The notes beneath the pieces were generated by a model. The model worked only from the letters and a program-made list of their open reading frames with translations, was not told the DNA's origin and did no database searches. The position numbers were made by a program, and so were the translations under genes. A DNA stretch of 64,000 nucleotides from contig NZ_LVJN01000020.1 in NCBI RefSeq assembly GCF_002109495.1, positions 1,038,300 through 1,102,299 of the forward strand, written 5' to 3'. Source of the stretch: Magnetofaba australis IT-1 (GTDB taxonomy: Bacteria > Pseudomonadota > Magnetococcia > Magnetococcales > Magnetococcaceae). Numbering within the stretch: the first letter of the stretch is position 1; each line of letters starts with the position of its first letter. Shown in pieces: positions 42,559-52,504 of the stretch.

Positions 42559-43377
42559 TTATTTGTAGGGCGTCGCGTGGGCGCTGCGAATGGCCTGCAT
42601 GGCCGGTGAGGTCTCAACGAATTTGAGGAATGCCTCAACCAGACCTTGGCGGTTGGCGGCTTTGAATATCAGCGCCAGGGTTCCAAAGCTGGGATAGTTT
42701 TCATCCGTTGGGGCCAAGCCATCGATGTTGAGGATGGTGACGTTCTCTTTGAGCGCATCGGCATAGGGGCCAAAGCCGATGGTCCCTTCCTTCTGGGTAA
42801 CGATTTCAAAGTTATGTTGATTCAGAGTGGCGGTTTTGGAGTATGGGGTGATGGTCACCTCATCAAAACCGGGGAAGGTTGCGCGCAGGTTGCCGAGCGA
42901 GCTGTCGCCCTCTTCACGGCGCACCACGCGAATTTTCCCTTCTGCGCCGCCCACCTCGCTCCAGTTGACGATTTTACCACGATAGATGTCGTTGATCTGC
43001 GCCGCGCTCAGGTTGCTCACCGTGACGCTTTTGTTGACAAAAAAGACCACCGGGAACTTGGCGATGGGCAGATAGGTTAAGCCGTAAGGCTCCTCACGGG
43101 GTTTGATCTTGCGCGCCACTCTGCCCAGCAACGCCTTGTCATTGCCCACCGCTTTGTAGCCCCCTGACGAGCCGATGCTGTCGGGCACGACAATCTCATC
43201 TTGGGGGTGGTTGACGGAGAACGCCTTGGCCAGGGCGTGCAGCACGATCATGCCGTCGCCGGTGCCGACGATCTCCAAGGTTTCCGCCCTTGCCTGGGGA
43301 GCGGGCGCCGCCCACAGAGCCAATGCGCACAGGAGTGTGACTCGGTGATGTCGTAGACGCTTGAAAAGGGTGATCAT
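42559..43377 (-). CDS. PstS-like periplasmic binding protein of a sensory operon
   Basis: A 272-aa protein with a signal peptide (cleavage after ARA) and a phosphate-binding-like fold: TLEIVGTGDGMIVLHALAKAF, DSIGSSGGYKAV, LAAQINDIYRGKIVNW (PstS family LTxxQLxxIFxGxIxNW), and GTIGFGPYA. A ligand such as phosphate or another oxyanion is likely, but the specific binding residues cannot be assigned. It is immediately upstream of the kinase and receiver genes, with no permease or ATPase. The role is inferred to be sensing. Confidence 0.85.
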   Translation of the reverse strand: MITLFKRLRHHRVTLLCALALWAAPAPQARAETLEIVGTGDGMIVLHALAKAFSVNHPQDEIVVPDSIGSSGGYKAVGNDKALLGRVARKIKPREEPYGLTYLPIAKFPVVFFVNKSVTVSNLSAAQINDIYRGKIVNWSEVGGAEGKIRVVRREEGDSSLGNLRATFPGFDEVTITPYSKTATLNQHNFEIVTQKEGTIGFGPYADALKENVTILNIDGLAPTDENYPSFGTLALIFKAANRQGLVEAFLKFVETSPAMQAIRSAHATPYK

Positions 43378-43571
43378 GGCGCGTTCTCACTCGTTGGGGG
43401 GCAGTGACCTTGCCTCTTGCACAGGATGTAGTCGGCGTCTTCCACCAGGATTGCTCCGTCAAAGGTATCCGGCTGGCACGGCGTTGCCCAGCACTTTCCG
43501 CAGTTTAGGGAATTCAGTCGGGTGGCGATGGGGTTAAATGGATTTTCACTAACATGACGGCGCGATGACAT
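43374..43571 (-). CDS. Possible small Cys-rich protein
   Basis: A 65-aa frame with six cysteines (NCGKCWATPC, CKRQGHC). Its stop overlaps the start of the PstS-like gene by four bases (ATGA), and its start lies just after the Sco stop, so it fits tightly between the two genes. The ribosome-binding site is weak and no family is recognised. It could be spurious. Confidence 0.3.
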   Translation of the reverse strand: MSSRRHVSENPFNPIATRLNSLNCGKCWATPCQPDTFDGAILVEDADYILCKRQGHCPPTSENAP

Positions 43572-43575
43572 GCTA

Positions 43576-44313
43576 TCAATGTTTGTCACCCATTGTATGC
43601 GACATATGTGGATTGTCTTCCTTGTGCGGATGCGGGGAAGCCATCCACCCATGGGCCTGGAGACCTTCAACCAAGGCCGCGACGGAAAACGGCATGGGGA
43701 AGCGCGCAGTCAACTCTCCAGCCGGGTTGATCAGGTAGATGTCCGGCGTGTGCAACACCGGATACTCCGCCTTGTCGCGCCATTGCGGATAGTTGAATTG
43801 CGCCCCCAACAGCGCGCTGAGGCGGCGGAGTTGGGGCAGCTCTCCGCGCAGCGGTGTGATGGCGGGCGCATGGGGTGGAATGGCGTAGTCCTGCACATAG
43901 TCGTTCAGGCGGTCCAGGGTGTCCCGCTGGGGGTCGATGGAGACAAACCACACTTGCAACGGGGCGCTGCTGGGGTGGTGGAGCCTCTGCTCTTGTAGCA
44001 GACTCCAGATGGTGTGCAGCGCCATGGGGCAGCTATCGGCGCAGTGGGTAAAGCCCACCGCCAACAGCGTCCACTTTCCTTGTAAGGCGGTGGCGTCGAC
44101 CACGCCGCTGGCTCCTTCCAGGGCGAGGGGCTGAATGGCGCGGGCGGGCGAGACGGGGAGCCATGTGGGCGCAGGATCCTGCTCTGGCGGGCGGTTCTGC
44201 TCCAGCGCCTGATTGAGTCCGACCATCAGCGCTACCGAGCCCAGCAGAACAAGGCTGATGGTGATCATCAGCGTTTTGAGACGAACAGGCTTTGTGTTGG
44301 GTTCAGGCGACAT
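43576..44313 (-). CDS. Sco1/SenC-family copper/thiol chaperone
   Basis: A 245-aa membrane-anchored thioredoxin-fold protein: one N-terminal TM (about 14-34), the CADSCP copper-binding motif, and His in [10 protein letters not shown] as third ligand; SIDPQRDT is the usual strand before it. Sco proteins deliver copper to the CuA site of cytochrome oxidase or act as thiol-disulfide agents. A C-terminal His-rich tail ([20 protein letters not shown]) could bind extra metal. No oxidase genes are nearby. Confidence 0.85.
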   Translation of the reverse strand: MSPEPNTKPVRLKTLMITISLVLLGSVALMVGLNQALEQNRPPEQDPAPTWLPVSPARAIQPLALEGASGVVDATALQGKWTLLAVGFTHCADSCPMALHTIWSLLQEQRLHHPSSAPLQVWFVSIDPQRDTLDRLNDYVQDYAIPPHAPAITPLRGELPQLRRLSALLGAQFNYPQWRDKAEYPVLHTPDIYLINPAGELTARFPMPFSVAALVEGLQAHGWMASPHPHKEDNPHMSHTMGDKH

Positions 44314-44355
44314 CGTCAGGATCCCTTAACCGGTTGGGTAACGAGAGGCGGGCTT

Positions 44356-46629
44356 GTGGAAAATACGGCGCAAACCAAGCAGTCCTGGGTCAGCACATTA
44401 ACCGTGTGGGAGGATGTGCGGGAGGTTGCGCCCACCCTGGAACGGGTGCGGCAAAACGCCAGCAAGGCGTTTATCATTGTGCTGTGGGCCTACATTCCCC
44501 TGTTTATGCTCATTGGCTATGGCGCGGAGAACCACGCCAACTACGCCAATGTGGTCACCCGCTTCTGCGGTCTGGTCCCCGTGGATGGCGTCAGCCGCGT
44601 TACCTTTGGACTGATTGCAGGGCTGGTTGGCGCGCTGCCAACCACCATCTTTTGGTACCTGCGTCCCACCGGGCAGATGACCCGGCATGTAATTGCGCTG
44701 GCCTTGATCTACCAATGGGTGGTTTTCGTGCATCAAACCACCGGCTCGCCTGACGGCTTCATCCTCGAAGGCCACATGGTCTACTTCGTCACCGTGGTGA
44801 TCCTGACCATCTACTTCTGCTGGCGCTCGCTGCTGATCGCCACGCTGATCCCCGCCGTCCACCATACGCTGCTGACCATTTTCGATCCGCTGGCGATCTG
44901 GCCCACCACCGACTATATCTGGCTGCATCTGCTCAACCATGTGCTGCTGGTGCTGCTCAACTCCGGCGCCGCGCTGTGGCTCTCCTGGTACTTCTTCTAC
45001 CAGTTCCGGAATAATCATGCGGCCATTACCAGCGCCACGCAAGCGCATCAGGAGGCCACCCGCATGGATCATCAGGTGACCCTGCAGGCGGAGAGCCTGG
45101 CGGCCATCGGCAATGAACTGGTGCGGCTCAAAGCGCCGTTGGATCAAGATTCCAACAAGGCCCACACGCTGGCCAGTCAGGTGGCCAAAGAGAGCAGCGC
45201 GGTGCTGGGGCAGGCCAAAGCGCTCAGAGAGAGCATCCATGCGGCCAATGACAGCATGAACAGCATCAGCCGCGAGGTCAAAGCGCTCTCCGATCAGGTG
45301 GGGCTCATCGCCCAAACCACGGAGCATAGTCGCCAGGACACCAACACCATGGCCAGCGCCGCCGAAGAGATGAGCAGCAATATCAGCGCGGTCAACGCCA
45401 ATCTCAGGGAGGTCACCACATCCGTGAGCACAGTGGCGGCGGCCATGGAGCAGATGAGCGCCTCTCTGGGCGAAGTGCGCAATCGCTGCCGTCTGGCCGA
45501 TGAACTCAGCGGCGACGCCAACAATCAGGCGCAGGAGACCGCCACGGTGATGAACCGCCTGATCGGCTCCACCCTGGAGATTTCCAAAGTGGTTGAGGCC
45601 ATCAAGAGCATCGCCTCGCAAACCAACATGCTGGCGCTCAACGCCTCCATTGAAGCGGCGGGCGCTGGCGAGGCGGGCAAGGGCTTTGCCGTGGTGGCCA
45701 ATGAGGTTAAGGAGTTGGCCAGTCAAACCGGCGAAGCGACCAAGCTGATCGACAAGCTCACCACCTCCATTCAGCAGGAGAGTCGGCAGGCGGAGATGGT
45801 GACGAAGTCGGTCTCGGAGATGATGCTCAAGGTGTATGAAGCCAATAAGGAGATTTCTCAAACCGTCGATGAGCAGGAGCGCGCGGTGCTGGAGATCAGC
45901 CAGACCATGGGGCAGGTCTCCACTGCGGCGGAGTCGGTGAGTCTCAACGCCAATGAGCTGGCCAGCGCCGCCAATGAGGTCTCCACTTCGGTGCAGACCA
46001 CCGTGGAGGGGATTGAGGGCATCGCCGACGCCGCCTCCCAGGCCGCCGATATGGCCAGCGCCATCACCCAACAGGCGCAGAGCGCCAGTCAATCCGCCCG
46101 GGTGGCCGATCAAGCCTCCGAGGAGATAGCCAAGGTGTTGGGCAATACTGAAGGCAGCATGCAGCAGACCATGCGTCGGGTGCACTATCTGGACGGCTCC
46201 ATTCAATATGTCGGCGTACTCACAGAGGAGATCCATCAAGCGGTCACCAGTCTGCAGGCGACGCGTAAATCCGCCGACCAGGCCAACGTACTGTTCGATG
46301 TGCGCAAGCTCAAAGAGTCGCACCTGCGCTGTCTGAATCAGATGGAGAACGTCAGTCGCGGCCGTGAGGTGGAGATGGGCGAGGATGTCGCCTGCGGCTT
46401 TGGCGACTGGTGGCAAAACCAGGGCAAGAGCCTGTTTGGCGAGAATCCCAAGTTCCAGAGCGCGGTGCAGGCGCACCAACAGCTCCACGCGCTCACCGGG
46501 CAGGTGAAGGAGGCGTGCGGCAAGGGCGACGAATCCAAGGCGCGCCAGGGGATTCAGACGCTTAACGAGAAGCGCAAACAGCTGTTCCAGCAGTTGGATG
46601 GGCTGTTCCTGGAGGCTTCAAGCCGCTAA
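44356..46629 (+). CDS. Methyl-accepting chemotaxis protein with membrane sensor and C-terminal CZB domain
   Basis: A 757-aa chemoreceptor. The N terminus (about 35-225) has six membrane segments rather than a periplasmic ligand domain. Then come a long coiled coil, the MCP signaling tip [38 protein letters not shown], more coiled coil, and a C-terminal CZB domain (about 655-735; [19 protein letters not shown]) for zinc. It should sense a membrane-linked or redox cue and report to CheA/CheW. Start is GTG with GAGAGG upstream. It is divergent from the Sco gene. CZB domains respond to hypochlorite and zinc in studied cases. Confidence 0.92.
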   Translation: MENTAQTKQSWVSTLTVWEDVREVAPTLERVRQNASKAFIIVLWAYIPLFMLIGYGAENHANYANVVTRFCGLVPVDGVSRVTFGLIAGLVGALPTTIFWYLRPTGQMTRHVIALALIYQWVVFVHQTTGSPDGFILEGHMVYFVTVVILTIYFCWRSLLIATLIPAVHHTLLTIFDPLAIWPTTDYIWLHLLNHVLLVLLNSGAALWLSWYFFYQFRNNHAAITSATQAHQEATRMDHQVTLQAESLAAIGNELVRLKAPLDQDSNKAHTLASQVAKESSAVLGQAKALRESIHAANDSMNSISREVKALSDQVGLIAQTTEHSRQDTNTMASAAEEMSSNISAVNANLREVTTSVSTVAAAMEQMSASLGEVRNRCRLADELSGDANNQAQETATVMNRLIGSTLEISKVVEAIKSIASQTNMLALNASIEAAGAGEAGKGFAVVANEVKELASQTGEATKLIDKLTTSIQQESRQAEMVTKSVSEMMLKVYEANKEISQTVDEQERAVLEISQTMGQVSTAAESVSLNANELASAANEVSTSVQTTVEGIEGIADAASQAADMASAITQQAQSASQSARVADQASEEIAKVLGNTEGSMQQTMRRVHYLDGSIQYVGVLTEEIHQAVTSLQATRKSADQANVLFDVRKLKESHLRCLNQMENVSRGREVEMGEDVACGFGDWWQNQGKSLFGENPKFQSAVQAHQQLHALTGQVKEACGKGDESKARQGIQTLNEKRKQLFQQLDGLFLEASSR

Positions 46630-46664
46630 ACCGTGCGTCGGCGCGACGGGAATCCGCGTCGGGT

Positions 46665-48422
46665 TTACGTCGCGCCCAGCGGCTCCACCTCCACCCAGTC
46701 GCCCGCCCGCACCCCCGCAGAGGCGCGCGGTAGTGTGATGAGGCAGTCGGCGCGGGCCATGGAGGTGAGCAGGCCGCTGCCTTGGGGACCGGTTTTGCTG
46801 ACGGTGAGGTTGCCGATGGCGTCGCGCTGATAGTAGCCGCGAATGAACTCGGCGCGGCCCGGCTTTTTGGCGATGTCGCTCAGGCAGCGCATGCGGTAGC
46901 GCGGCGCGCGCCAGTTGGGGACGCCCGCCATGCGCATGAGCGCCGGGCGCGCCAGTTGCAGAAAGGTCACCATGGCCGCCACCGGGTTGCCCGGCAGGCC
47001 AAACAGCAGGGCGTCGCCCAGGCGGCCAAACGCCAGCGGCTTGCCCGGTTTGATGGCCAGTTTCCAGAAATCCAGCTGGCCCAACTCCTTGAGTACGGTT
47101 TTCACCAGATCCATATCGCCGATGGAGACGCCGCCGGAGGTGATGATCACATCGGCGTTTTCGCTGGCGCCGCGCAGGGCCAGCCGCAGGGTCTCTTCAT
47201 CATCGGGCAGAATCCCCAGATCGCCCACTTCCGCGCCCAACTGCTGCAGCAGACCCATCAGGGCGTAGCGATTGCTATCATAGATCAGACCCGGCTCAAT
47301 GGGTTGTCCGGCCGAGCGCAGTTCGTCGCCAGTGGAGAACAGCGCCACCCGCACGCGACGCAACACCGAAATCCGCGCCAGTCCCATGGAGGCCAGCACG
47401 CCCAGTCCCGCCGGTCCGATGCGCTCGCCCTGGTGAAGCGCGGCTGCGCCTTGGGCAATATCCTCGCCGGCGCGACGCACATGACCGCCGCGTCGCGGGC
47501 CGGGCTGGATGTGGATGGTCATGCCGTCGCGGCGGGTGTTCTCCACCGGGACCACGCTATCGCAATCGGCAGGCATGGCCGCGCCGGTCATGATGCGCAC
47601 GCAGCCGCCAGCAGGCGTGGTGCCCGTGAATGGATGCCCGGCAACGGCGGTTCCCACCTCCTGCAACACGCCGCCGCCATCGGGATTCAGATCGTCAAAA
47701 CGAAATGCGAAGCCGTCCATGGCGGAGTTGTCCGCCGTGGGCACGTCGATGGGGGAGCGGGCGTCATCGGCCAGCACGCGCCCGAGGGCTTCGCACAACG
47801 GCAGCGATTCGGCGCGGGTGACCGGACGCACCAGCTCCAGGATGTGATCGCGCGCGGCGTCCAGGTCCAGTAGCGGGCCGTCATCCTGAAAGCTCCACTG
47901 CGCGCTGCGCCACTCCAGAATGAAACCGGCGACGGCGGCGGGGTCGTTCAACTCCAGCACCGGGATTGGCGCGCCGTCGGGCTCCCGGTCAGCGGCAATG
48001 GCGATGATGCTGGGGTCATTGGGGTAACGCAGCGCCTTGCCTGCGGCGGCGCGATGCACCTCCAGGCGGGCGGCGATATCGGGGTGGTCGCGAAAGCCCT
48101 CCACCAGAATCAGGTCCGGCGCGTCCAGCGCCAACTGCGTCAAGGCGATGCGCAGCGGGTCATCCTCCTCGCTCACCGCCACGTCGGGGGTGGAGAGGCG
48201 CGAATCTCCCGCCAGAATCACCGGTTCGGCGCCCGCTTGGCGCAGGCGGTGGCTATCCTTGCCCGGCTGATCCAGCTCGAAGTCGTGGTGGGTGTGTTTG
48301 ACCACCGCCACGCGCAGTCCTTCGGCTTTGAGCAGCGGAATCACTCCGGCCAGCAGGGAGGTTTTGCCCACGCCGCTCTGCGCGGCGATGCCCAACAGGG
48401 GCGGAAGGGGAATATTCAACAT
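46665..48422 (-). CDS. MobB-MoeA fusion protein, molybdenum cofactor insertion and GTPase
   Basis: A 585-aa fusion. Residues about 1-170 form MobB: P-loop GIAAQSGVGKTSLLAGVIP, HTHHDFELDQPGKDSHRLRQAG, and ILVEGFRD. Residues about 185-585 form MoeA: DVPTADNSAMDGFAFR, TGAAMPADCDSVVPVENT, STGDEL, SGGVSIGDMDLV and FGLPGNPVAAMVTF. MoeA inserts Mo into adenylylated molybdopterin; MobB assists dinucleotide cofactor steps. An ATG at 48422 with TGGAG upstream is preferred over a GTG at 48443 that overlaps the upstream gene. It follows the membrane glycan protein gene on the same strand. Confidence 0.93.
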   Translation of the reverse strand: MLNIPLPPLLGIAAQSGVGKTSLLAGVIPLLKAEGLRVAVVKHTHHDFELDQPGKDSHRLRQAGAEPVILAGDSRLSTPDVAVSEEDDPLRIALTQLALDAPDLILVEGFRDHPDIAARLEVHRAAAGKALRYPNDPSIIAIAADREPDGAPIPVLELNDPAAVAGFILEWRSAQWSFQDDGPLLDLDAARDHILELVRPVTRAESLPLCEALGRVLADDARSPIDVPTADNSAMDGFAFRFDDLNPDGGGVLQEVGTAVAGHPFTGTTPAGGCVRIMTGAAMPADCDSVVPVENTRRDGMTIHIQPGPRRGGHVRRAGEDIAQGAAALHQGERIGPAGLGVLASMGLARISVLRRVRVALFSTGDELRSAGQPIEPGLIYDSNRYALMGLLQQLGAEVGDLGILPDDEETLRLALRGASENADVIITSGGVSIGDMDLVKTVLKELGQLDFWKLAIKPGKPLAFGRLGDALLFGLPGNPVAAMVTFLQLARPALMRMAGVPNWRAPRYRMRCLSDIAKKPGRAEFIRGYYQRDAIGNLTVSKTGPQGSGLLTSMARADCLITLPRASAGVRAGDWVEVEPLGAT

Positions 48423-48439
48423 GGCCAGGGCTCCAGCAA

Positions 48440-50536
48440 TCACCCTTCACCGGCGGGCACGTTAAAGCCGCGCACGCGGTCATGGGTAAAGAAAGGCGAA
48501 GGTTCAAACAGTTCCGGCGACTGCGGCGGCGCCAGGGTCTGATACAGCGGGCGGGCGCGCCAATCGTCGGGCAGACTCAGCAGCAGCAGCGCCGGAAAGG
48601 GCAGGGGATCGCGCAAACGCTGGGCGGAGACCAGACAGTTGCGCGCCTTGGCGGGCAGTTCGATGCCCACAAAGCGCGACCAGTCGGCCTGATAGATGGG
48701 CCAGAACAGCGTCAGCGGTTGATCACCCAGATGCAGCACGGTGGCGCGGCTGAAATCCTCCCGCGAGGCGCGGTAGAGCATGCGCAGCGGCGTCTCGGTC
48801 AGCCCACAGGCAGGGCCGTTCCAGCGCAGGCGCAGATAGTGGGCCTGGGCGGTGGCGTCCAGCGTGCGGCGCGGACGGCTGAGGGATTCGTGGGTCAGGC
48901 GCACCCAGCCATCGGTGAGGGAGTGGGTTTCCAGCGCGGCGATAGGTTCAGTCGGGGCGTCTAAGATCTCCTGGATATAGCCCGAGAGAGCATGCTGTTG
49001 CCAGGCGCGGGCGGCCCACAGCGGCGCGGCGGTGAGGGCGCCCAGGGCCATCAGCGTGAGCGCCATATTGCGCATTTGCGCGCGCCATGGCGGCGCAGGG
49101 GCCAGGGCGGGGGGGATGCACAGAGGCGCAATCCAACCCTGTTGGGCCAGCGCGGGGCGTCGCTGCAGCGCCCAGGAGAGCCCCCCCTGCAGGGCCCACA
49201 GGGTGAACAGCATGGGGATGATGAGCAGATGGCCGATATGGCGGTCGAGGAACACCAGACTGCTGTAACCGGCAAAGAACAGCGTGGCCAGGGCCAGGAA
49301 GATGGCCAGTCGCGGCGAGCGGCGCGCGATCAGCAGCAGCAGCAGGGCGAACAGCAGCGGTCCGTAGCGACCCAGCGGCCCCATCTCCAGCACCCGCCAC
49401 GCGGCGGCGATGGCGCGGGTGATGTGATCGCCGGGCATCAGCTCCAGCAGCGCGTTCCAATAGGCCTGACCGGCGCGGGAGTAGTCGGCGGTGAGCAGAT
49501 CCACCGAATTCTCCGGCGCGTAGGTCAGATGCAGCCCGTCGATGCGCTCCAGATAGTCGAACACAAAGGCGTGGGCGTAGCGGTCGGCGTGGATGTAGCT
49601 CACCTCCGCCACCGAGTGGGTGACGTTGAGCCGATGGGAGAAACCTTTGCCCAGCCCCATCACCGGCATGATGCCGCTGCCGGACTCGCCGGTGTGGGCT
49701 TTGAGGGTGGGCAGTCCCAGCAGGACGAACCCCAGCAGCAGCAGGCCGATCAGTTGCGCTTTGAGCAGCCAGGGGCGCGGCGTGGGGATTGGCGGCAGAA
49801 ACAGCGCCAGGGTGAGGATGAAGCCGGGCAGGAAGATATACACGTCGGGGCGAAAGCCCACCGCCACCCCAGCGATGGCGCCCGCCAGCAGCGCCAATCC
49901 ACGCAGACGCCACGGACTCAACGCGCGCCGCGCCAGCAGTCCCAAAATCAGGAACAGGGCGAAGAAGAACGGAATTTTCGAGTAGTCGCGGAAGGTTTTG
50001 ATAGTCCACAGAATCGGCGGCGCAATGGCGATAAACAGGGCGGCGGGCGCGGCGATGAGCGGCGCGCTCACCAACCGGAACAGGCCATAGGCCAGGACTA
50101 CGGCGACGCCATGGAACAGCGCCAGAAACGGAAACAGCGCAGGCCAGGAGACGCCGCTCCATTGCCAGATGTAGCCCAGCATCAGCATCAGATTGCGGTA
50201 GCCCGATTGGAAGCCGGTGAGAGGCTCGGCGACGGCGTCGGCGGGTAGGTTGGCGCAGTCAAAGCTCTGCGCGCGGTGGCTGGCGGAGAAGGCGAGGAAG
50301 CGTTCCAGCTCCGGGCTGACGTGGCGGTCCACCGCATGCAGGCCGCGTCCGCACCCCACCATCACCGCAGCGGAGAACTGCGGATGGTAGTAGCTGAAGA
50401 AGTTGCGCGGTTTGCCGTTGTTATCCAGCGCCTGGAACGCCTGTAGCCAGGCAAACGCCAGCAGCAGCAGCGCCAATGCCCAGTCCCACGGACGGCGACG
50501 CTGCGCAAACAGGGCGATGGCGGGGGCTGACGACAT
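48440..50536 (-). CDS. Polytopic membrane glycosyltransferase-like protein
   Basis: A 698-aa protein with about ten membrane segments, then a soluble C-terminal domain of about 190 residues. It is organised like GT-C enzymes (TM-rich, periplasmic catalytic loops). The start at 50536 is chosen because GGAG lies 6 nt upstream; the frame stays open on into the opposite-strand glycosyltransferase, where it is only a shadow. Its stop overlaps a possible start of the MobB-MoeA gene. It is divergent from the GT2 gene, so both could serve the same surface glycan. The specific donor and acceptor are unknown. Confidence 0.65.
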   Translation of the reverse strand: MSSAPAIALFAQRRRPWDWALALLLLAFAWLQAFQALDNNGKPRNFFSYYHPQFSAAVMVGCGRGLHAVDRHVSPELERFLAFSASHRAQSFDCANLPADAVAEPLTGFQSGYRNLMLMLGYIWQWSGVSWPALFPFLALFHGVAVVLAYGLFRLVSAPLIAAPAALFIAIAPPILWTIKTFRDYSKIPFFFALFLILGLLARRALSPWRLRGLALLAGAIAGVAVGFRPDVYIFLPGFILTLALFLPPIPTPRPWLLKAQLIGLLLLGFVLLGLPTLKAHTGESGSGIMPVMGLGKGFSHRLNVTHSVAEVSYIHADRYAHAFVFDYLERIDGLHLTYAPENSVDLLTADYSRAGQAYWNALLELMPGDHITRAIAAAWRVLEMGPLGRYGPLLFALLLLLIARRSPRLAIFLALATLFFAGYSSLVFLDRHIGHLLIIPMLFTLWALQGGLSWALQRRPALAQQGWIAPLCIPPALAPAPPWRAQMRNMALTLMALGALTAAPLWAARAWQQHALSGYIQEILDAPTEPIAALETHSLTDGWVRLTHESLSRPRRTLDATAQAHYLRLRWNGPACGLTETPLRMLYRASREDFSRATVLHLGDQPLTLFWPIYQADWSRFVGIELPAKARNCLVSAQRLRDPLPFPALLLLSLPDDWRARPLYQTLAPPQSPELFEPSPFFTHDRVRGFNVPAGEG

Positions 50537-50722
50537 GCAGGCTCCAAACTGGCGACGCAGAGGCAAAGCGGATAGTTTCCCGCCCCATAGGAGCCAAGTC
50601 AAGCCGCCTCGCCTGGACAAATCCAGGCGGCTATGCTCAAGTGATTTGGCGTATTGCGGCGGACGCTGGGAAACCGGCGTCGAAAAATGGATTCTCTCCA
50701 CTCTTTTGGGTCGTTGTTGGAT

Positions 50723-51700
50723 ATGAGCCTGAGCGTTGTCATCCCCGCCTATAACGAGGCCGACAATATCGCCGCCACCATCGGTGAAATCAGCGGTCAT
50801 CTGACCCGTCTGGGCGCGACATTCGAAATCCTGGTAATGGACGACCACTCCAGCGATGGCACTTTTGATGCCGTGCGCGCGTTGAACGACCCCCAGGTCC
50901 GCGCCATCCGCTTGAGCCGCAATAGCGGCAGCCATATCGCCTTGCGCGCTGGATTGCGGCAGGCGCGCGGCGATGCGGTGCTGTGCATCTCCGCCGATGG
51001 CCAGGATAACCCTGAGGCCATTGAGGCGATGATCGCCCGTTGGGAGGGCGGCGCCGACGTGGTGTGGGCGCTGCGCACCGACCGCAATGACGAAGCCCTC
51101 CTCAACAAAACCATGGCGCGGGCGTTCTATCTGCTGCTCACTGCCGCCGGGGCCGCGCCCACCGATGGCGTAGACCTCTCCAAAGCCGACTTCTTTCTCA
51201 TGGATCGCCGTGTGGCCGATGCCGTCAATGCCTGCCCGGAGCGCAATAGCTCGCTGTTCGGGCTGTTGGCGTGGGCGGGGTTCCGCCAGGAGGCGATCAG
51301 CTATCATCGGCGACTGCGCGCCTCGGGCCACTCCAAGTGGAGCTTCCAGGCCAAAGTGCGTCTGGCCAAGGATTGGGTGTTCGCCTTCTCCGGTCTGCCA
51401 TTGCAGATGATGACCCGGGTGGGCGTGGGCATGGCGACCCTGGGCCTGCTGTATGCTGCCGTGGTGATCGCGGTGACGCTGATTACCGGCGAGATGGTGC
51501 CGGGCTTTCCCTCTCTGATGACCACCGTGCTGGTGCTGGGCGGGGTGCAGATGATCATGTTGGGGCTGTTGGGCGAGTATGTGTGGCGCACGCTGGATGA
51601 GTCGCGCAAACGCCCCAGTTATTTTGTGGAGGCGGACTCCGCTCATCCTCCGGCGCATAGTCGTGCGCGCGGCGCGCCGTTTCCATCGCAAATCTCATAA
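50723..51700 (+). CDS. Family 2 glycosyltransferase (DPM1/GtrB-like)
   Basis: A 325-aa protein: LSVVIPAYNEADNIAATIGEI and the D-x-D-type motif MDDHSSDGTFDAVRAL at the N terminus, SADGQDNPEAIEAM (catalytic DxD), then two C-terminal membrane helices (about 250-310). This layout is that of polyprenyl-phosphate glycosyltransferases such as GtrB/ArnC, which load undecaprenyl phosphate with a sugar for O-antigen or lipid A modification. A GtrA-type flippase lies at 54297, fitting that reading. The start at 50723 is chosen by the conserved N terminus; no good ribosome-binding site. Confidence 0.85.
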   Translation: MSLSVVIPAYNEADNIAATIGEISGHLTRLGATFEILVMDDHSSDGTFDAVRALNDPQVRAIRLSRNSGSHIALRAGLRQARGDAVLCISADGQDNPEAIEAMIARWEGGADVVWALRTDRNDEALLNKTMARAFYLLLTAAGAAPTDGVDLSKADFFLMDRRVADAVNACPERNSSLFGLLAWAGFRQEAISYHRRLRASGHSKWSFQAKVRLAKDWVFAFSGLPLQMMTRVGVGMATLGLLYAAVVIAVTLITGEMVPGFPSLMTTVLVLGGVQMIMLGLLGEYVWRTLDESRKRPSYFVEADSAHPPAHSRARGAPFPSQIS

Positions 51701-51709
51701 GGATCGCCC

Positions 51710-52366
51710 ATGCGTCCGCTGATTCTGTTTCCGTTTAATGGCAACGCCCGCGAAGCGGTGGGAGTGGTGGAGGCGATCAACGCCCAGCGCCAGACCTGGA
51801 GCGTGCTGGGGTTCGTCGATGACGACCCGGACAAGAAGGGCTCGGCGTTTGGCGGCTATCCGGTGCTGGGCGGGCGTGAGGTGCTGGCCGAGCGCCCCGA
51901 CGCGGCGGTGCTGGCGGTTCCTGGAAGGCCGGATAACTTCCACAAACGGCGCGCCATCATCGAGGCGCTGAATCTCAAATCAGAGCGCTGGGCAACGCTG
52001 ATTCACCCCGCTGCGGTGGTGGGGCCAGAGTGCATGATCGGCGACAATGTGCTGATTCAGGCCGGTGTGGTGCTCACCGCCGGGGCGCGCATTGCACGGC
52101 ATAGCATTATCCTGCCGCAAACGGTGGCGGCGCACGACGCCGACATCGGCGAGGGGGTGGTGATGGGCTCCCATGTGACCATTTCCGGCGCCTGCCATGT
52201 GGAGCCGTGGAGTTACATCGGCAGTGGCGTCAAACTGCGCGAGGGGGTGCGGATTGGAACCGGCGCTCTGGTGGGTTTGGGCGCGACTGTCATCGGCGAT
52301 GTGGCGCCCGGCAAAGTGGCGGTCGGCTGCCCGGCGCGGGCCATTCGGGATGTCGACAAAGATTGA
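51710..52366 (+). CDS. NeuD/PglD-family sugar O- or N-acyltransferase
   Basis: A 218-aa protein with an N-terminal Rossmann-like part (LILFPFNGNAREAVGVVEAI, VLGFVDDDPDKKG) and a C-terminal left-handed beta-helix of hexapeptide repeats (HPAAVVGPECMIGDNVLIQAG, IGEGVVMGSHVTISG, IGTGALVGLGATVIGDV). These acetylate sialic-acid-like or amino sugars. AAGGA precedes the ATG, 9 bp after the glycosyltransferase stop, so the two are cotranscribed. Confidence 0.85.
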   Translation: MRPLILFPFNGNAREAVGVVEAINAQRQTWSVLGFVDDDPDKKGSAFGGYPVLGGREVLAERPDAAVLAVPGRPDNFHKRRAIIEALNLKSERWATLIHPAAVVGPECMIGDNVLIQAGVVLTAGARIARHSIILPQTVAAHDADIGEGVVMGSHVTISGACHVEPWSYIGSGVKLREGVRIGTGALVGLGATVIGDVAPGKVAVGCPARAIRDVDKD

Positions 52367-52504
52367 ATTTCGTCGTTGATCATGGCAAAAACAGGCTGTT
52401 TTGCCATTGCTTTGGCGCATTTTACGTGGAGTCTGGTTATACTGGCGCCGTGAATTCCTGTTTTAAATGGCAACGAACCATTTCAGCAAAGCGATGTGTA
52501 CCCT

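Noticed and set aside
44398-46488. 696-aa minus-strand frame opposite the chemoreceptor
   Set aside because: Antisense to a chemoreceptor with intact MCP signalling and CZB motifs; repeated Leu/His/Gly composition is a shadow pattern.
50537-51691. Open frame on the minus strand extending the 48440-50536 membrane protein to 1083 aa
   Set aside because: It runs antisense through the glycosyltransferase at 50723-51700, which has clear motifs. A good ribosome-binding site at 50536 and a hydrophobic N terminus fix the true start.
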